From the NCBI GenBank assembly GCA_944320815.1, contig CALUIZ010000006.1, positions 1 to 64,000 of the forward strand: DNA of 64,000 bases. The letters run 5' to 3'. The translations under genes were made by a program, and so were the position numbers. The DNA comes from an uncultured Phocaeicola sp. (GTDB lineage Bacteria; Bacteroidota; Bacteroidia; Bacteroidales; Bacteroidaceae). How positions within the stretch are numbered: the stretch's first letter is position 1; every line of letters starts with the position of its first letter. Below are positions 8,362 to 16,533 of this stretch, one piece after another. The notes below the pieces were generated by a model. The model had not been told where the DNA came from. It saw only the letters and a list, made by a program, of their open reading frames with translations, and made no database searches.

Positions 8362-8742
8362 ATGAGACAAGAAGAAATAGTAAATGAAATTAGAAAAAAA
8401 TGTGGTGATGTAGAATCGTTTCCTTCTATGGGATGGCATTTTATCTACAATAAACGGCATTACTTCTATATGACAAGAAAGGATGAACAGACGATGCGCT
8501 TTTGCATCCCTCATCTTGTCAAGGCTTCTGAATATAATGAAATGTTGCTCTCGGAAGCGATCAACGATACTAACAGAAACGTGAAATTCATAAAAGCTGT
8601 ATTGTTAAGGTGCGGCAGTGTGTCACTGGACTACGACCACAAAATCACGTCAGAGGAATCGGCAGATATTCTGGTGCCGCACATCATCAATACACTGGAT
8701 TTTGCGTCTGATTATCTGCTCAGTAAACTCAAAAGGATATGA
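8362..8742 (+). CDS. Small protein, possible YbjN/CesT-like fold
   Basis: 126-residue soluble protein without signal peptide. The pattern of beta segments followed by SEAINDTNRNVKFIKAVLL, then a further strand and two C-terminal helices, resembles the YbjN / type III secretion chaperone-like fold, in which small dimeric proteins bind partner proteins. This is a fold guess from the sequence pattern; I do not recognise a named family. It is the first gene after the copy-1 promoter-like element and overlaps the start of the following gene by four bases (ATGA), so the two are translated together. Confidence 0.65.
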   Translation: MRQEEIVNEIRKKCGDVESFPSMGWHFIYNKRHYFYMTRKDEQTMRFCIPHLVKASEYNEMLLSEAINDTNRNVKFIKAVLLRCGSVSLDYDHKITSEESADILVPHIINTLDFASDYLLSKLKRI

Positions 8743-9098
8743 AAAAGGCAATATCAGTCTTATTCTTGTTCGTGGTGAGCTTCCTTGCACTCCATGCGCA
8801 GGACGACTATCATATCAGGCAGGCACGGTCGTATCAGCGGGAAGCGGAATATTACACCAGACGGGCATTAAGCTATGAGCGTGAGGCGGCATATTATAAC
8901 CGCCAGGCGCAAGGGTATTTCCGGGAGGCCGGATATTATTCGAGATGCAAGAACTATGAAAGAGTGGAAGTCTATCAGCGGCGTGCCAGAATCGCCATTG
9001 ATAAAGCAAAGGACTATGGGCGAAAGGCAAAAAACGCGAGAGACCGGGCTGAGGAGTATATGAGGAAAGCCGAATATGCCCTGAAAAGAGCAAGATAA
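8739..9098 (+). CDS. Exported coiled-coil protein with 14-residue Tyr/Arg/Ala repeats
   Basis: 119 residues. A signal peptide (residues 1-20, ending LHAQ) precedes a helical region built of 14-residue repeats of the form SYxREAxYYxRxAx: SYQREAEYYTRRAL, SYEREAAYYNRQAQ, GYFREAGYYSR, then looser copies to the end. The spacing of Ala and Tyr suggests two heptads per repeat and a long amphipathic helix with a strongly basic and aromatic surface, suited to bind membranes, peptidoglycan or an acidic partner in the periplasm. Function unknown. Start overlaps the previous stop by four bases. Confidence 0.75.
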   Translation: MKKAISVLFLFVVSFLALHAQDDYHIRQARSYQREAEYYTRRALSYEREAAYYNRQAQGYFREAGYYSRCKNYERVEVYQRRARIAIDKAKDYGRKAKNARDRAEEYMRKAEYALKRAR

Positions 9099-9128
9099 AG
9101 GCGGACGGCCGAAAAACATCTCTCAAAA

Positions 9129-9158
9129 ATGGTTACTTTCTCCGCCCTGTCTCATAAA
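9129..9158 (+). promoter_or_regulatory. Shared promoter-like element, copy 2 (ATGGTTAC-N17-ATAAA)
   Basis: GGTTAC at 9131-9136 and ATAAA at 9154-9158, 17 bases apart, starting 31 bases after the stop of the coiled-coil gene and 64 bases before the ATG at 9222. It resembles the three other copies in this island. Confidence 0.55.
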
Positions 9159-9221
9159 CAGATAAAGAAACGACAATAATTACGAATAATAGAAGTTGCG
9201 CCCGACACGGACCTAGGGTAT

Positions 9222-9629
9222 ATGACAATGAAAAAGAGTATTCTTCTTGAAGAACGGGAGATTCATGATTTCTACATCCATGATGTAGCGGAAAATCCGG
9301 GTATCGTCAATCTGGACAAAAAAGACTATGAAGTGTTCTCGTCCAGATACCGTCCCCTGCTTTTGGTGGCGGTCGATGGGGATTCTACCCTCACGGAATT
9401 GCTGGAGACGGCATTGAAAGAAGCGGAAAGGCATGTGGCTGAAATGGCGGGTGTCATCGTTTCCATGTCATACAAGCCCGGCTGCGACATTCTCATGGAG
9501 GAACTGTCCGGAATGAGCGATGTTTTTGGGAAGCTATCAGAGAATGATACTGAAATCGTCTGGGGAATGAAACAGTCGACGGACATTGAAAATAATCGGA
9601 GTGTCGCATTGTTCGTTTTCGGCCAATAG
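9222..9629 (+). CDS. Stand-alone domain resembling the FtsZ C-terminal domain
   Basis: 135-residue cytoplasmic protein. Residues about 58-135 follow the layout of the FtsZ/tubulin C-terminal (2-layer sandwich) domain: a helix (ETALKEAERHVAEM), strand AGVIVSMSY, a short loop and helix (CDILMEELSGMSDVFG), strand EIVWGMKQ and final strand SVALFVFGQ, which parallels the IIFG and VTVIATGF strands of FtsZ. The GTP-binding N-terminal domain is absent; residues 1-57 are short and unrelated. If the resemblance is real, it may cap or bind an FtsZ-like partner. The assignment is by pattern reading only. It follows promoter-like copy 2; a second ATG two codons in is an alternative start. Confidence 0.6.
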   Translation: MTMKKSILLEEREIHDFYIHDVAENPGIVNLDKKDYEVFSSRYRPLLLVAVDGDSTLTELLETALKEAERHVAEMAGVIVSMSYKPGCDILMEELSGMSDVFGKLSENDTEIVWGMKQSTDIENNRSVALFVFGQ

Positions 9630-9666
9630 AATCCAGCATTGACAATCACGTTAAAAGAACAATCAT

Positions 9667-10740
9667 ATGAAACAGTTTTCATCATTATACAGAATCATAG
9701 TTTTGGCGATCATTGCGTTGGCTTTCTTCCAGTCAGCAATGGCGTCAGCCAAAGACGGAGAAGTGGAAGTCTATGAAGGGAAAACCGCGACAGTCAACCT
9801 GGGGGCTGCTTATCAGCGGACACTGAGAAACTCCACCGTGATACATTACTCGTGGAGTTCTGAGAACACATCTGAAGTCGTGGTGACAGGAAGTACACGG
9901 AACTATGCCATCGTCAAAGGTGTCAAGGCGACATCCTCTTGTAAAGTATATTTCAAGTGCGACTATGTGATTGACGGATTCTTCCGGACAATGGACTTCT
10001 ATTATGAAGTGACCGTACTCCCTAGCTCCGTAAGCGTGACGGGAATCGGACTGAACCGCACATCCGCAGAGATGACAGTCGGAGAGACGTTGCAACTGAC
10101 CGCAACCGTCAGTCCGTCCAACGCCACCAACAAGACTATCACATGGAGTTCAAATGCTCCAAACATAGTAAGTGTGAACAGGAACGGCACACTTACCGGC
10201 ATAAGTGCTGGTTCGGCTGTCATCACTGCAAGTTCGTCCAACGGAAAGAAAGCCACGTGCCACGTGACTTGCAAGGCTTCTGTCCGGGAGCTTGTGATTT
10301 CAGACAAGGAAGGACTGGCGGACATACCCGCCGTGGCAAACATCCGGTATGAACGGTCATTCCTTAAGGGATGGAACAGTGTATGCCTGCCTTTTGCCTT
10401 TAACACAGAACTGTTGGGACTGAAAGACGCAAAGATTGCAGTTCTAAAAGAATTTGAAACTGTCGGTAACCACAAATACGTTTCTTATCAATTGGTAAAA
10501 GAAATAGAAGCCGGGGTGCCATGTCTGATATACGTTCAAACTGACCAGAATTGCAAGGTGACGTTGAAAGAGATTGCCCTAGTAAGCAAGCCCGTCCATA
10601 ACGGCCTGCTGAAGGGTACATTCACAGAAGCTGTCATCGGAAGCAGATGCCATAAGCTGACTTCTGACGGGAAATCCTTTGCCGTGACAAAGACAAGCTC
10701 AGCCGTATGCAAACCTTTCAGGGCATATATCAGGAAATGA
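9667..10740 (+). CDS. Exported protein with a bacterial Ig-like (BIG2) domain
   Basis: 357 residues. Signal peptide 1-27 (ending SAMASA). Residues about 30-117 look like a first beta-rich Ig-like module; 123-202 is a clear BIG2 domain (VTGIGLNRTSAEMTVGETL ... GTLTGISAGSAVITA). The C-terminal part (about 215-357) is a beta-rich domain seen at the end of many Bacteroides surface proteins (WNSVCLPFAFN). No lipobox or sorting signal is evident, so it is periplasmic or secreted. BIG2 modules usually mediate surface binding. Located between the FtsZ_C-like gene and a fimbrillin-like lipoprotein gene, 37 bases after the former. Confidence 0.8.
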   Translation: MKQFSSLYRIIVLAIIALAFFQSAMASAKDGEVEVYEGKTATVNLGAAYQRTLRNSTVIHYSWSSENTSEVVVTGSTRNYAIVKGVKATSSCKVYFKCDYVIDGFFRTMDFYYEVTVLPSSVSVTGIGLNRTSAEMTVGETLQLTATVSPSNATNKTITWSSNAPNIVSVNRNGTLTGISAGSAVITASSSNGKKATCHVTCKASVRELVISDKEGLADIPAVANIRYERSFLKGWNSVCLPFAFNTELLGLKDAKIAVLKEFETVGNHKYVSYQLVKEIEAGVPCLIYVQTDQNCKVTLKEIALVSKPVHNGLLKGTFTEAVIGSRCHKLTSDGKSFAVTKTSSAVCKPFRAYIRK

Positions 10741-10773
10741 CTACCGATAACAAAACATTAATATCTTATAAAT

Positions 10774-11655
10774 ATGAAGACTAAATTATTTTTGGGAATT
10801 GTTGCAATGGCATTATTTTCTTCTTGTGAGGACTTGTTTGAAGAAAAGAAGACAGTGATTGACATCAGTGAAATAGAATCCGACATGACTTTTTCGGCCG
10901 TGACAGAAAGCACGGACAGCACCAGGAGCAGCCTGTCGGACAAGACCAACAGTGCCGGATATTATTCGCTCTACTGGACAAGAGGAGATGCCATCAGCAT
11001 CTCAGACGGCATGAGCACCGCCATATTCACCACTGAGGACGAGGGTACCCCCTTCGCCGAATTTACCAGAAAAGAAGGGAGAATAGCCAGTGGCGCAACC
11101 TATATGGCATTCTATCCTTCCAGCATTACGCCAAGCCACATGGTGCTTCCTGCCGAACAGAACTATGTGGCAAACAACATAAAGGACTTCCCGATGTATG
11201 CCGAATCCAAAACCAAGGAGCTGAAGTTCAAGAATCTGTGCGGTATCATCCGGTTGAGCCTGAAAAGTGAGGAAACCGGTTCCATTGAGGTGTCAAGCAT
11301 CAGTCTTTCCGCAGACAATGCCGGTATGAGCGGAAGTTTCATCATTGGAGAGGACGATTACGCCATAGTGGATGGAAGTGACGGGGTTGTGCTCACATGT
11401 GAAAAGGCTGTACCACTACACGAAAGTCTTGAGACGGATTTTAACATTGTCGTCCCTCAAGGCGACTATAATCCGTTAAGAGTCAAAATCAGTGACGCGG
11501 CAGGGAAAGAAATGAACCTTGTATCGGAAGACAGGGTACATGTGGAACGGAGCGGCATCACAAAAATAGCTCTGACGTTGGGTTCGTCCTCATTTGACTC
11601 CTCTTTGGAAATGATTCCTATCACGGAATCCGATGTGGAATTTACAGAGAGATGA
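10774..11655 (+). CDS. Fimbrillin-like lipoprotein
   Basis: 293 residues with a lipoprotein signal ending ALFSSC (Cys18). The remainder is beta-rich and follows the fimbrillin (FimA/Mfa1/FimB-like) pattern: an N-terminal region with WTRGDAISISDG, then ATYMAFYPSS, a LCGIIRLSLKSEETG strand typical of the central domain, and a C-terminal half with IVVPQGDYNPLRVKISD. These lipoproteins are exported to the outer membrane and many polymerise as pili after protease cleavage; the Arg-rich gingipain-type site is not obvious here. No usher or anchor gene is adjacent. The stop overlaps a tiny ORF by four bases. Confidence 0.75.
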   Translation: MKTKLFLGIVAMALFSSCEDLFEEKKTVIDISEIESDMTFSAVTESTDSTRSSLSDKTNSAGYYSLYWTRGDAISISDGMSTAIFTTEDEGTPFAEFTRKEGRIASGATYMAFYPSSITPSHMVLPAEQNYVANNIKDFPMYAESKTKELKFKNLCGIIRLSLKSEETGSIEVSSISLSADNAGMSGSFIIGEDDYAIVDGSDGVVLTCEKAVPLHESLETDFNIVVPQGDYNPLRVKISDAAGKEMNLVSEDRVHVERSGITKIALTLGSSSFDSSLEMIPITESDVEFTER

Positions 11656-11783
11656 CAGAACTACAGGAAAAGATTGCGACACAGGATAACAAAGAGGCTT
11701 TCCAATTCTGTTTCCGAAAGGAACGGAATTGGAATCAAGCCGGAAAAGGACAAGAGACTGCATATTATCACAAACTAAAATAA
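11652..11783 (+). CDS. 43-residue small ORF, coupled to its neighbours
   Basis: Starts inside the stop of the fimbrillin-like gene (ATGA overlap) and ends three bases before the ATG of the DUF1232 gene. Polar protein beginning MTELQEKIATQDN and ending YYHKLK, no signal or membrane segment. The exact four-base overlap and the tight fit between two genes support translation; nothing else is known. It could also be only a translational coupling leader. Confidence 0.4.
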   Translation: MTELQEKIATQDNKEAFQFCFRKERNWNQAGKGQETAYYHKLK

Positions 11784-11786
11784 GAT

Positions 11787-12233
11787 ATGATTATGTTGAC
11801 CATCATTTGCATCACATTGCTTGCCTATTGTATCATGGGCAAGGACATCCGCTCTTTATTGGAGCGTATAAAGGAAGTCGACTGGAATGGAAAATCCAGG
11901 GAACTCTTTGACAGACTACGGCCATATGCCTTGAAAGTCGGTCGGGTGACAGCCAGACCGTTGCTTCAGTTTTATTATGTAATGACAGACGAAAACACTT
12001 CCACCCTTGACAAGGCATTGGTATATGCGGCTATCATTTATACCATTTCCCCGGTCAGCCTGATACCGAGTGCCGTGTACAAGCTGCTGGGGGTGCTGGA
12101 TGAAGGTGCCGCCATGCTTTATGTCTACAAGAAGATCAGGGATAAAATTACTCCTGAAATCAATGCCAAGGTAAAGGACACACTGAACGAATGGTTTGGT
12201 GTGGAATATGAAAGGACTGAGGAAATGTCATAA
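11787..12233 (+). CDS. DUF1232 (YkvA-like) membrane protein
   Basis: 148 residues. N-terminal membrane segment (1-17), a short basic linker, then the DUF1232 signature: DKALVYAAIIYTISPVSLIP followed by GVLDEGAAMLYVYKKI, a hydrophobic hairpin found in YkvA-like proteins. The C-terminus is charged (KDTLNEWFGVEYERTEEMS). Function of the family is unknown to me; members are often near stress or envelope genes. It is the last gene of the second block of the island, before promoter-like copy 3. Confidence 0.8.
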   Translation: MIMLTIICITLLAYCIMGKDIRSLLERIKEVDWNGKSRELFDRLRPYALKVGRVTARPLLQFYYVMTDENTSTLDKALVYAAIIYTISPVSLIPSAVYKLLGVLDEGAAMLYVYKKIRDKITPEINAKVKDTLNEWFGVEYERTEEMS

Positions 12234-12277
12234 TGTACGAAAAAGTCTGCTTTGATTTGTTGTTTAAAGACTTAATC

Positions 12278-12308
12278 ATGATTACTTTTACATATAGATA
12301 CGCATAAA
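12278..12308 (+). promoter_or_regulatory. Shared promoter-like element, copy 3 (ATGATTAC-N18-ATAAA)
   Basis: GATTAC at 12280-12285, 18 bases, ATAAA at 12304-12308, then 33 bases to the ATG of the RelA/SpoT homologue. It differs from the other copies by one base (GGTTAC to GATTAC). Confidence 0.5.
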
Positions 12309-12341
12309 ATGAATGTAACAATGATTTAAAACTAAAAAACC

Positions 12342-14213
12342 ATGGATGATTATACAACCCACATCAACGAGAGTGTCAACCGACTGTTTCACTTTCTGGA
12401 ACAAAGAGTGTCTGCAGAAGACTTGCAGCGCATACGCGAAGCATATGCCTTGGCCGAGGAAGCCCATCGGGAACAAAAGCGCAAGACAGGAGAACCGTAT
12501 ATCATCCATCCCATAGCTGTGGCGCGTATCGTGGCCGAAGAACTCGAATTGGGAGCCAACCCGGTAATGGCCGCTTTCCTGCACGACGTGGTGGAGGACA
12601 CGTCTTACACACTTGAGGACATCCGCAGCCGCTTCGGTGAGGATGTGGCCTTCCTCGTGGGAGTGGTCACCAAACAGAAGAAGGAGAAATACGAGCGTTC
12701 AAAACAGGTGGACAACTTCCGCCAGATTCTGGCCTCCGTGCAATATGATGTCCGCGCCATCCTCATCAAGCTGGCCGACCGCCTGCACAACATGAGGACA
12801 CTGGACAGCATGCGTACCGACAAACAGATGAAGATTGCAGGAGAAACGGATTATTTTTATGCTCCTCTGGCCAACCGTCTGGGGCTGTACCATGTGAAGA
12901 CGGAACTTGAAAACCTGTCCTTCCGCTACCGCTGTCCGCGCGAGTATGGGCATCTTGAAACGCTTCTGAAAAAGGAACAGGATAAGGAAAAGGAATATAT
13001 TGAGGGCTTCATCGCAAGAATCAGTGCGTTGCTCTGGGACAACGGAATCAATGCCCGCATAGAACTCTGTAACCGCACACCCTGCAGTGTCTGGCGCAAG
13101 ATGCAGTCGAAAGGCTGCGACTTCAATCATGCGGACGGAAAGCACTACATCCGTGTCATCTATGACGCAGACGGCCTGCAGGAGGAGAAGAAGGCCAGCC
13201 TTCACATCTATGCTGTACTGACGGATCACTTCAAGGAGCGTCCAGGCAGTGTGGCCAACTATATCAACGCGCCGAAAGAGAACGGCTACCAGAGTTTCCA
13301 TGTGAAACTGCTCAATGCGCTGGGCGGATGGGAGGAAATCCATATCTCCTCGGAACGGATGGTGCGCAATTCGCGACTGGGATGTGCGGCGGAACGGACG
13401 GAGGACAACGTGAGGATGTGGCTTGAAAAGTTCAAGTCCGTCCTGAAGGATGTGGTCTGCCACAGCGGAGAAATGGATTACATGGACGGGGTGACCGCTT
13501 CGTTCTATAACGATGACATTATGGTGTTCACGCCGAAAGGAAGGGGCATCATACTGCCCAAGGGGGCGACCGCACTGGACTTTGCCTTCGAGATACACAG
13601 CGACATCGGCTTGCATGCGCTCTATGCGCGGGTGAACGGACGGCTTTCGTCTGTCAGGACCGTATTGCACCGCGGTGACTGTGTGGAGATAGGAACTTCC
13701 GAGGATGCGTCTCCGGACGCGGAATGGATGGGATACGTCCAGACTTACAAGGCCAAGAGGAACCTGCGCAGTCACTTTGCCAGCCGACCTGTTCTTCCTT
13801 ACAGGCGATGCACCTGCTGCCACCCGCTTCCTGGTGATGAGGTGGTCGGGTTCAAGGACGGGGACGGACAGATCACGCTCCACAAGCGCAACTGCCTTTC
13901 TGCCATCCGGCTGGCATCGGAATACGGGGATTCCATCATGGAGGTCGCTTTTGAGGAGAATGAAATGTTTCTCTATCCAGTGCGCGTCCGCATCCGTGCT
14001 GTGGACCGTCATCATCTCTTGAACGACATCGTGACCAGTGTGACGGAACAGCAGAACCTATCCATCTCCCGGCTCGTTACAGAAACCGTGGACTGCATTG
14101 TGGAAACTTCCATCGACTTTTCCGTACACTCGGCCGACGAGCTGCAGAAAGCGATGGACCTGATTGCCGGGATACGGGGCGTGGACGAAGTGTATAGAAT
14201 AGACATTAGGTGA
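12342..14213 (+). CDS. RelA/SpoT homologue: intact (p)ppGpp hydrolase, degraded synthetase
   Basis: 623 residues in long RSH order: HD hydrolase (about 25-190), synthetase-like region (about 225-350), TGS (about 395-455) and C-terminal ACT (about 545-623). The metal and catalytic residues of the hydrolase are present: His56 in IIHPI, His81-Asp82 and Glu85-Asp86 in FLHDVVEDT, Asp146 in LADRLHN. In the synthetase region NGYQS is kept, but the usual YDLxAxRI (Mg-binding Asp) reads as ADGKHYIR and the ExQIRT strand reads as EEIHISS. I infer a protein that destroys but probably cannot make ppGpp. It is likely a second RSH, since Bacteroides carry housekeeping ones. Strong promoter-like element 33 bases upstream. 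Confidence 0.9.
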   Translation: MDDYTTHINESVNRLFHFLEQRVSAEDLQRIREAYALAEEAHREQKRKTGEPYIIHPIAVARIVAEELELGANPVMAAFLHDVVEDTSYTLEDIRSRFGEDVAFLVGVVTKQKKEKYERSKQVDNFRQILASVQYDVRAILIKLADRLHNMRTLDSMRTDKQMKIAGETDYFYAPLANRLGLYHVKTELENLSFRYRCPREYGHLETLLKKEQDKEKEYIEGFIARISALLWDNGINARIELCNRTPCSVWRKMQSKGCDFNHADGKHYIRVIYDADGLQEEKKASLHIYAVLTDHFKERPGSVANYINAPKENGYQSFHVKLLNALGGWEEIHISSERMVRNSRLGCAAERTEDNVRMWLEKFKSVLKDVVCHSGEMDYMDGVTASFYNDDIMVFTPKGRGIILPKGATALDFAFEIHSDIGLHALYARVNGRLSSVRTVLHRGDCVEIGTSEDASPDAEWMGYVQTYKAKRNLRSHFASRPVLPYRRCTCCHPLPGDEVVGFKDGDGQITLHKRNCLSAIRLASEYGDSIMEVAFEENEMFLYPVRVRIRAVDRHHLLNDIVTSVTEQQNLSISRLVTETVDCIVETSIDFSVHSADELQKAMDLIAGIRGVDEVYRIDIR

Positions 14214-14231
14214 ACCAAACAACATGGCAGC

Positions 14232-15335
14232 ATGAGATATAGACATTTTATTTGGGCGTTATTCGCCACAATATCAGGACTGTTCCTGACCTGCAAAAAC
14301 GACAGAGCACTTGAAATCACCGGTTTCGTGCATTATGACTTTTGGAATGACCCGGATATCCAGGAACATAAGGGATGTATCTATTACGATTCCGTCATGT
14401 TTTCCGACGGTTCGTATGCCGTGAAACGGTTGATGTTCGCTCCGCAGAACTGGCTTATACGGTACGTTGACAAGGACGGCAAACTGATGGCGACGGTTTC
14501 CGCAACATCCGAGACTTTTGCCCAAAGGCTGGTTTACGGCTACGACGGGAACGGAAGACTGACACATCTTTTGCGTTTTGACGAAAAGCTGGAGCCGGGC
14601 ATGCATGACGAAGACACTGACAGTGCCTACCTGCATTTCAGGCTGGCCATCGACAGCATAGACTTTGACAGACCTGACACGACCCGGCATATACTGTCCC
14701 GGCTTGTTTATGATAGCGACGGCTTTGTGCGTGAAGTCCATGAGATTCCTTCCGGAAAGGTTATACAGACTCCCGACGGCCACAAACTGGAGGTGAATGT
14801 CGTTCCTTGCGTGGGTTTCTGGAGCAGTGATCTGAGCGGTGGAAGATACTTGTTCAGGGTGGATGTCGTGCCAGTCTCTGAAGGCATCGGGACTTATTCT
14901 GTCAAACGGTTCGTAGACTTCACCCCGACCACGGAAGAATATTACCGGGACGGTGAACGCGACAGCATCGTCTGCTATCCCAATCCACGCTATCCCGATG
15001 ATGTCAGGGTGACAAAGATACGAAAGGCGGAAAACGGAGTAAACGTCTATATCACTTTCTATGGAGGCAGCAGCGATACGCTGGTGAGCGTATGGAAGGA
15101 AGGGCTTTTACAGAAACAGATGCGCAAAAGCAGATATGGCACGGTCCTGAAGGCGGTGCATTACGACTATCTGGTTTCCGGGAAAGTGAAGCGGGAGGAG
15201 ATGCGGTATGATTACAAGGCGAAGGTGCTGAAGCCGGCATCAGCCGAGATTTTTGAATTTTCAGAACTGCCGTCTGAGGAAAAGGAAATGGACCCGTTGT
15301 CAAATTCCTCGTGGGGAGAGATATATGAAGAATAG
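14232..15335 (+). CDS. Lipoprotein of unknown function
   Basis: 367 residues with a short lipoprotein signal (GLFLTC, Cys21). The mature part is beta-rich with irregular repeats such as YGYDGNGRLTHLLRFD, RLVYDSDGFVREV and HYDYLVSGKVKREEMRYDY, resembling the short YD/MORN-like units found in Bacteroides surface lipoproteins. No catalytic motif is visible. It follows the RSH gene after 18 bases and overlaps a small ORF by 11 bases, so it is in the same operon; an envelope sensor or partner of the operon products is possible but unproven. Confidence 0.7.
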   Translation: MRYRHFIWALFATISGLFLTCKNDRALEITGFVHYDFWNDPDIQEHKGCIYYDSVMFSDGSYAVKRLMFAPQNWLIRYVDKDGKLMATVSATSETFAQRLVYGYDGNGRLTHLLRFDEKLEPGMHDEDTDSAYLHFRLAIDSIDFDRPDTTRHILSRLVYDSDGFVREVHEIPSGKVIQTPDGHKLEVNVVPCVGFWSSDLSGGRYLFRVDVVPVSEGIGTYSVKRFVDFTPTTEEYYRDGERDSIVCYPNPRYPDDVRVTKIRKAENGVNVYITFYGGSSDTLVSVWKEGLLQKQMRKSRYGTVLKAVHYDYLVSGKVKREEMRYDYKAKVLKPASAEIFEFSELPSEEKEMDPLSNSSWGEIYEE

Positions 15336-15483
15336 ATTCAGATGTTTTATTCCCGAAAAACTTCTGCCTGTCCTATATTATGCGGAAGACGGCAAGTATA
15401 TGCTGCTGGCGACAGCGAAAAATAACAGGATACAAAAAGAAAAATATGAGCCTTATGAATATCAAATATGCGGCTATAAGTAA
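15325..15483 (+). CDS. 52-residue small ORF between lipoprotein and phosphatase genes
   Basis: Begins 11 bases before the lipoprotein stop and ends 38 bases into the PP2C gene. The product (MKNRFRCFIPEKLLPVLYY ...) is basic, with a Tyr-rich tail. It also runs in frame with a longer unlikely start at 15253. The overlap on both sides fits coupled translation in this compact operon, but it may not be expressed. Confidence 0.35.
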   Translation: MKNRFRCFIPEKLLPVLYYAEDGKYMLLATAKNNRIQKEKYEPYEYQICGYK

Positions 15484-16162
15484 GAAGGGAAACCGTACCC
15501 GCAATGAAGACGCTTTCGGAGTAACCGAGATGCTGGAATGCGGACGCTGGATAGGAATTGTCTGTGACGGTCTGGGAGGCCATTCTTTGGGGGAAGTGGC
15601 CAGTCAGACTGTCTGCAAATCAATATTGGACTATTGGTGCATGCACTGTGCCGAGCCGGACTCGGAAGGCAAGGTTGCAGATGCCTGCAGGACTGCCCAG
15701 ACAGAGCTGGACCGACAGGCCGCAAAGCGAGGTCATGCTGAAATGGGAACAACTATGGTGATGGCCGCCATAAAAGACGACAAAGTCACCATAGCTCATA
15801 TCGGAGACAGCCGATGTTATCTGTGCCGTCCGGAAACGGGAATGCTTTTCCAGACGACAGACCATACTGAACTCAGCTTCGGATGGGAGATTGTCTCGCG
15901 CTGTTTCCTTTCTTTCCACCCCGAAAAAGCGGTGCCGGATGTGGTACGGTTCGGGGTACAGCCGGGAGACCGGCTGCTGCTCTGTTCCGACGGTCTCTAC
16001 AAAAGCATGACTCCGGACATGCTTCGGGAAAGAATGCTGGAGAAAAAAACTCTGGAAGAGATTCTTGATGAGTATGACTCCCTCTGTGAAAAGTATGGAG
16101 AGGACAACTACACGGCCGTCGTAATTGAAATTTGCCATGAGAAACAAATTGTTATGGATTGA
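15446..16162 (+). CDS. PP2C-family protein serine/threonine phosphatase
   Basis: About 238 residues from the ATG at 15446 (MSLMNIKYAAI); a start further upstream at 15380 would add residues unlike the family. All metal-binding motifs of PP2C are present: RNEDAFG, VCDGLGGH, GTTMVMA, HIGDSRCYL and the final DNYTAVVI. It should remove phosphate from Ser/Thr (or Asp-linked) sites using two metal ions. No kinase gene is recognisable in the operon, so the kinase partner is elsewhere or absent. Together with the vWA gene at 19017 this recalls TerY-P type modules, in which vWA, PP2C and kinase genes cluster. Confidence 0.9.
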   Translation: MSLMNIKYAAISKKGNRTRNEDAFGVTEMLECGRWIGIVCDGLGGHSLGEVASQTVCKSILDYWCMHCAEPDSEGKVADACRTAQTELDRQAAKRGHAEMGTTMVMAAIKDDKVTIAHIGDSRCYLCRPETGMLFQTTDHTELSFGWEIVSRCFLSFHPEKAVPDVVRFGVQPGDRLLLCSDGLYKSMTPDMLRERMLEKKTLEEILDEYDSLCEKYGEDNYTAVVIEICHEKQIVMD

Positions 16163-16295
16163 CCTGGCCGTAACAGTCGACAGGCTGATAGAATGGTTGG
16201 GCAGAGAAGGCATAGACTTTCACATCTCATTGAAAAATAATATCTTTGTTATTGATTATAACCTGACTGGGAAAGACGATGATGGACATAAATGA
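16137..16295 (+). CDS. 52-residue small ORF after the phosphatase gene
   Basis: Overlaps the phosphatase end by 26 bases. The product starts MRNKLLWIDLAVTVDRLIEW and ends with a beta-like FHISLKNNIFVIDYNLTG and an acidic tail, which reads like a real folded mini-domain. No known family. It fills the otherwise empty gap before the next ORF. Confidence 0.4.
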   Translation: MRNKLLWIDLAVTVDRLIEWLGREGIDFHISLKNNIFVIDYNLTGKDDDGHK

Positions 16296-16318
16296 CAGGA
16301 TAAAAGGGTCGCTGATAG

Positions 16319-16519
16319 ATGGAGCCTATAAAGAAACAGAACCTATTCTGCCCCGAAGGAAAAACATTGGAAGAAACGCTTGAACTTTCGGAAGTCATAC
16401 TCGCCATAACCGATGACATGGCTTACATTGCCAACGGGAATGAGACGGAAGGCCAAGCTGCACTATACAAAAGATATTGTGAAACAAGACCTGCGGGCAT
16501 TTATCCGCGGTCTGACTAA
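16319..16519 (+). CDS. 66-residue ORF of unknown function, possibly a disrupted gene
   Basis: Product begins MEPIKKQNLFCPEGKTLEE and includes LELSEVILAITDDMAYIANG. Another short frame (16279-16383, 34 codons) overlaps its start; joining the two by a frameshift near 16350-16380 would also give a plausible protein, so the region may hold one disrupted gene. No homology recognised. It ends 14 bases before the caspase-fold gene. Confidence 0.35.
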   Translation: MEPIKKQNLFCPEGKTLEETLELSEVILAITDDMAYIANGNETEGQAALYKRYCETRPAGIYPRSD

Positions 16520-16533
16520 AAACAATTTGATTT

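Noticed and set aside
10718..10778. Fifth copy of the shared promoter-like element before the fimbrillin-like gene
   Set aside because: ATAAA is present before the ATG at 10774, but the upstream hexamer is only a weak match (CGATAAC), so it was not counted.
12699..14015. 438-codon open frame on the minus strand
   Set aside because: Lies wholly antisense to the RSH gene, whose domains are clear; the translation has no recognisable domain.
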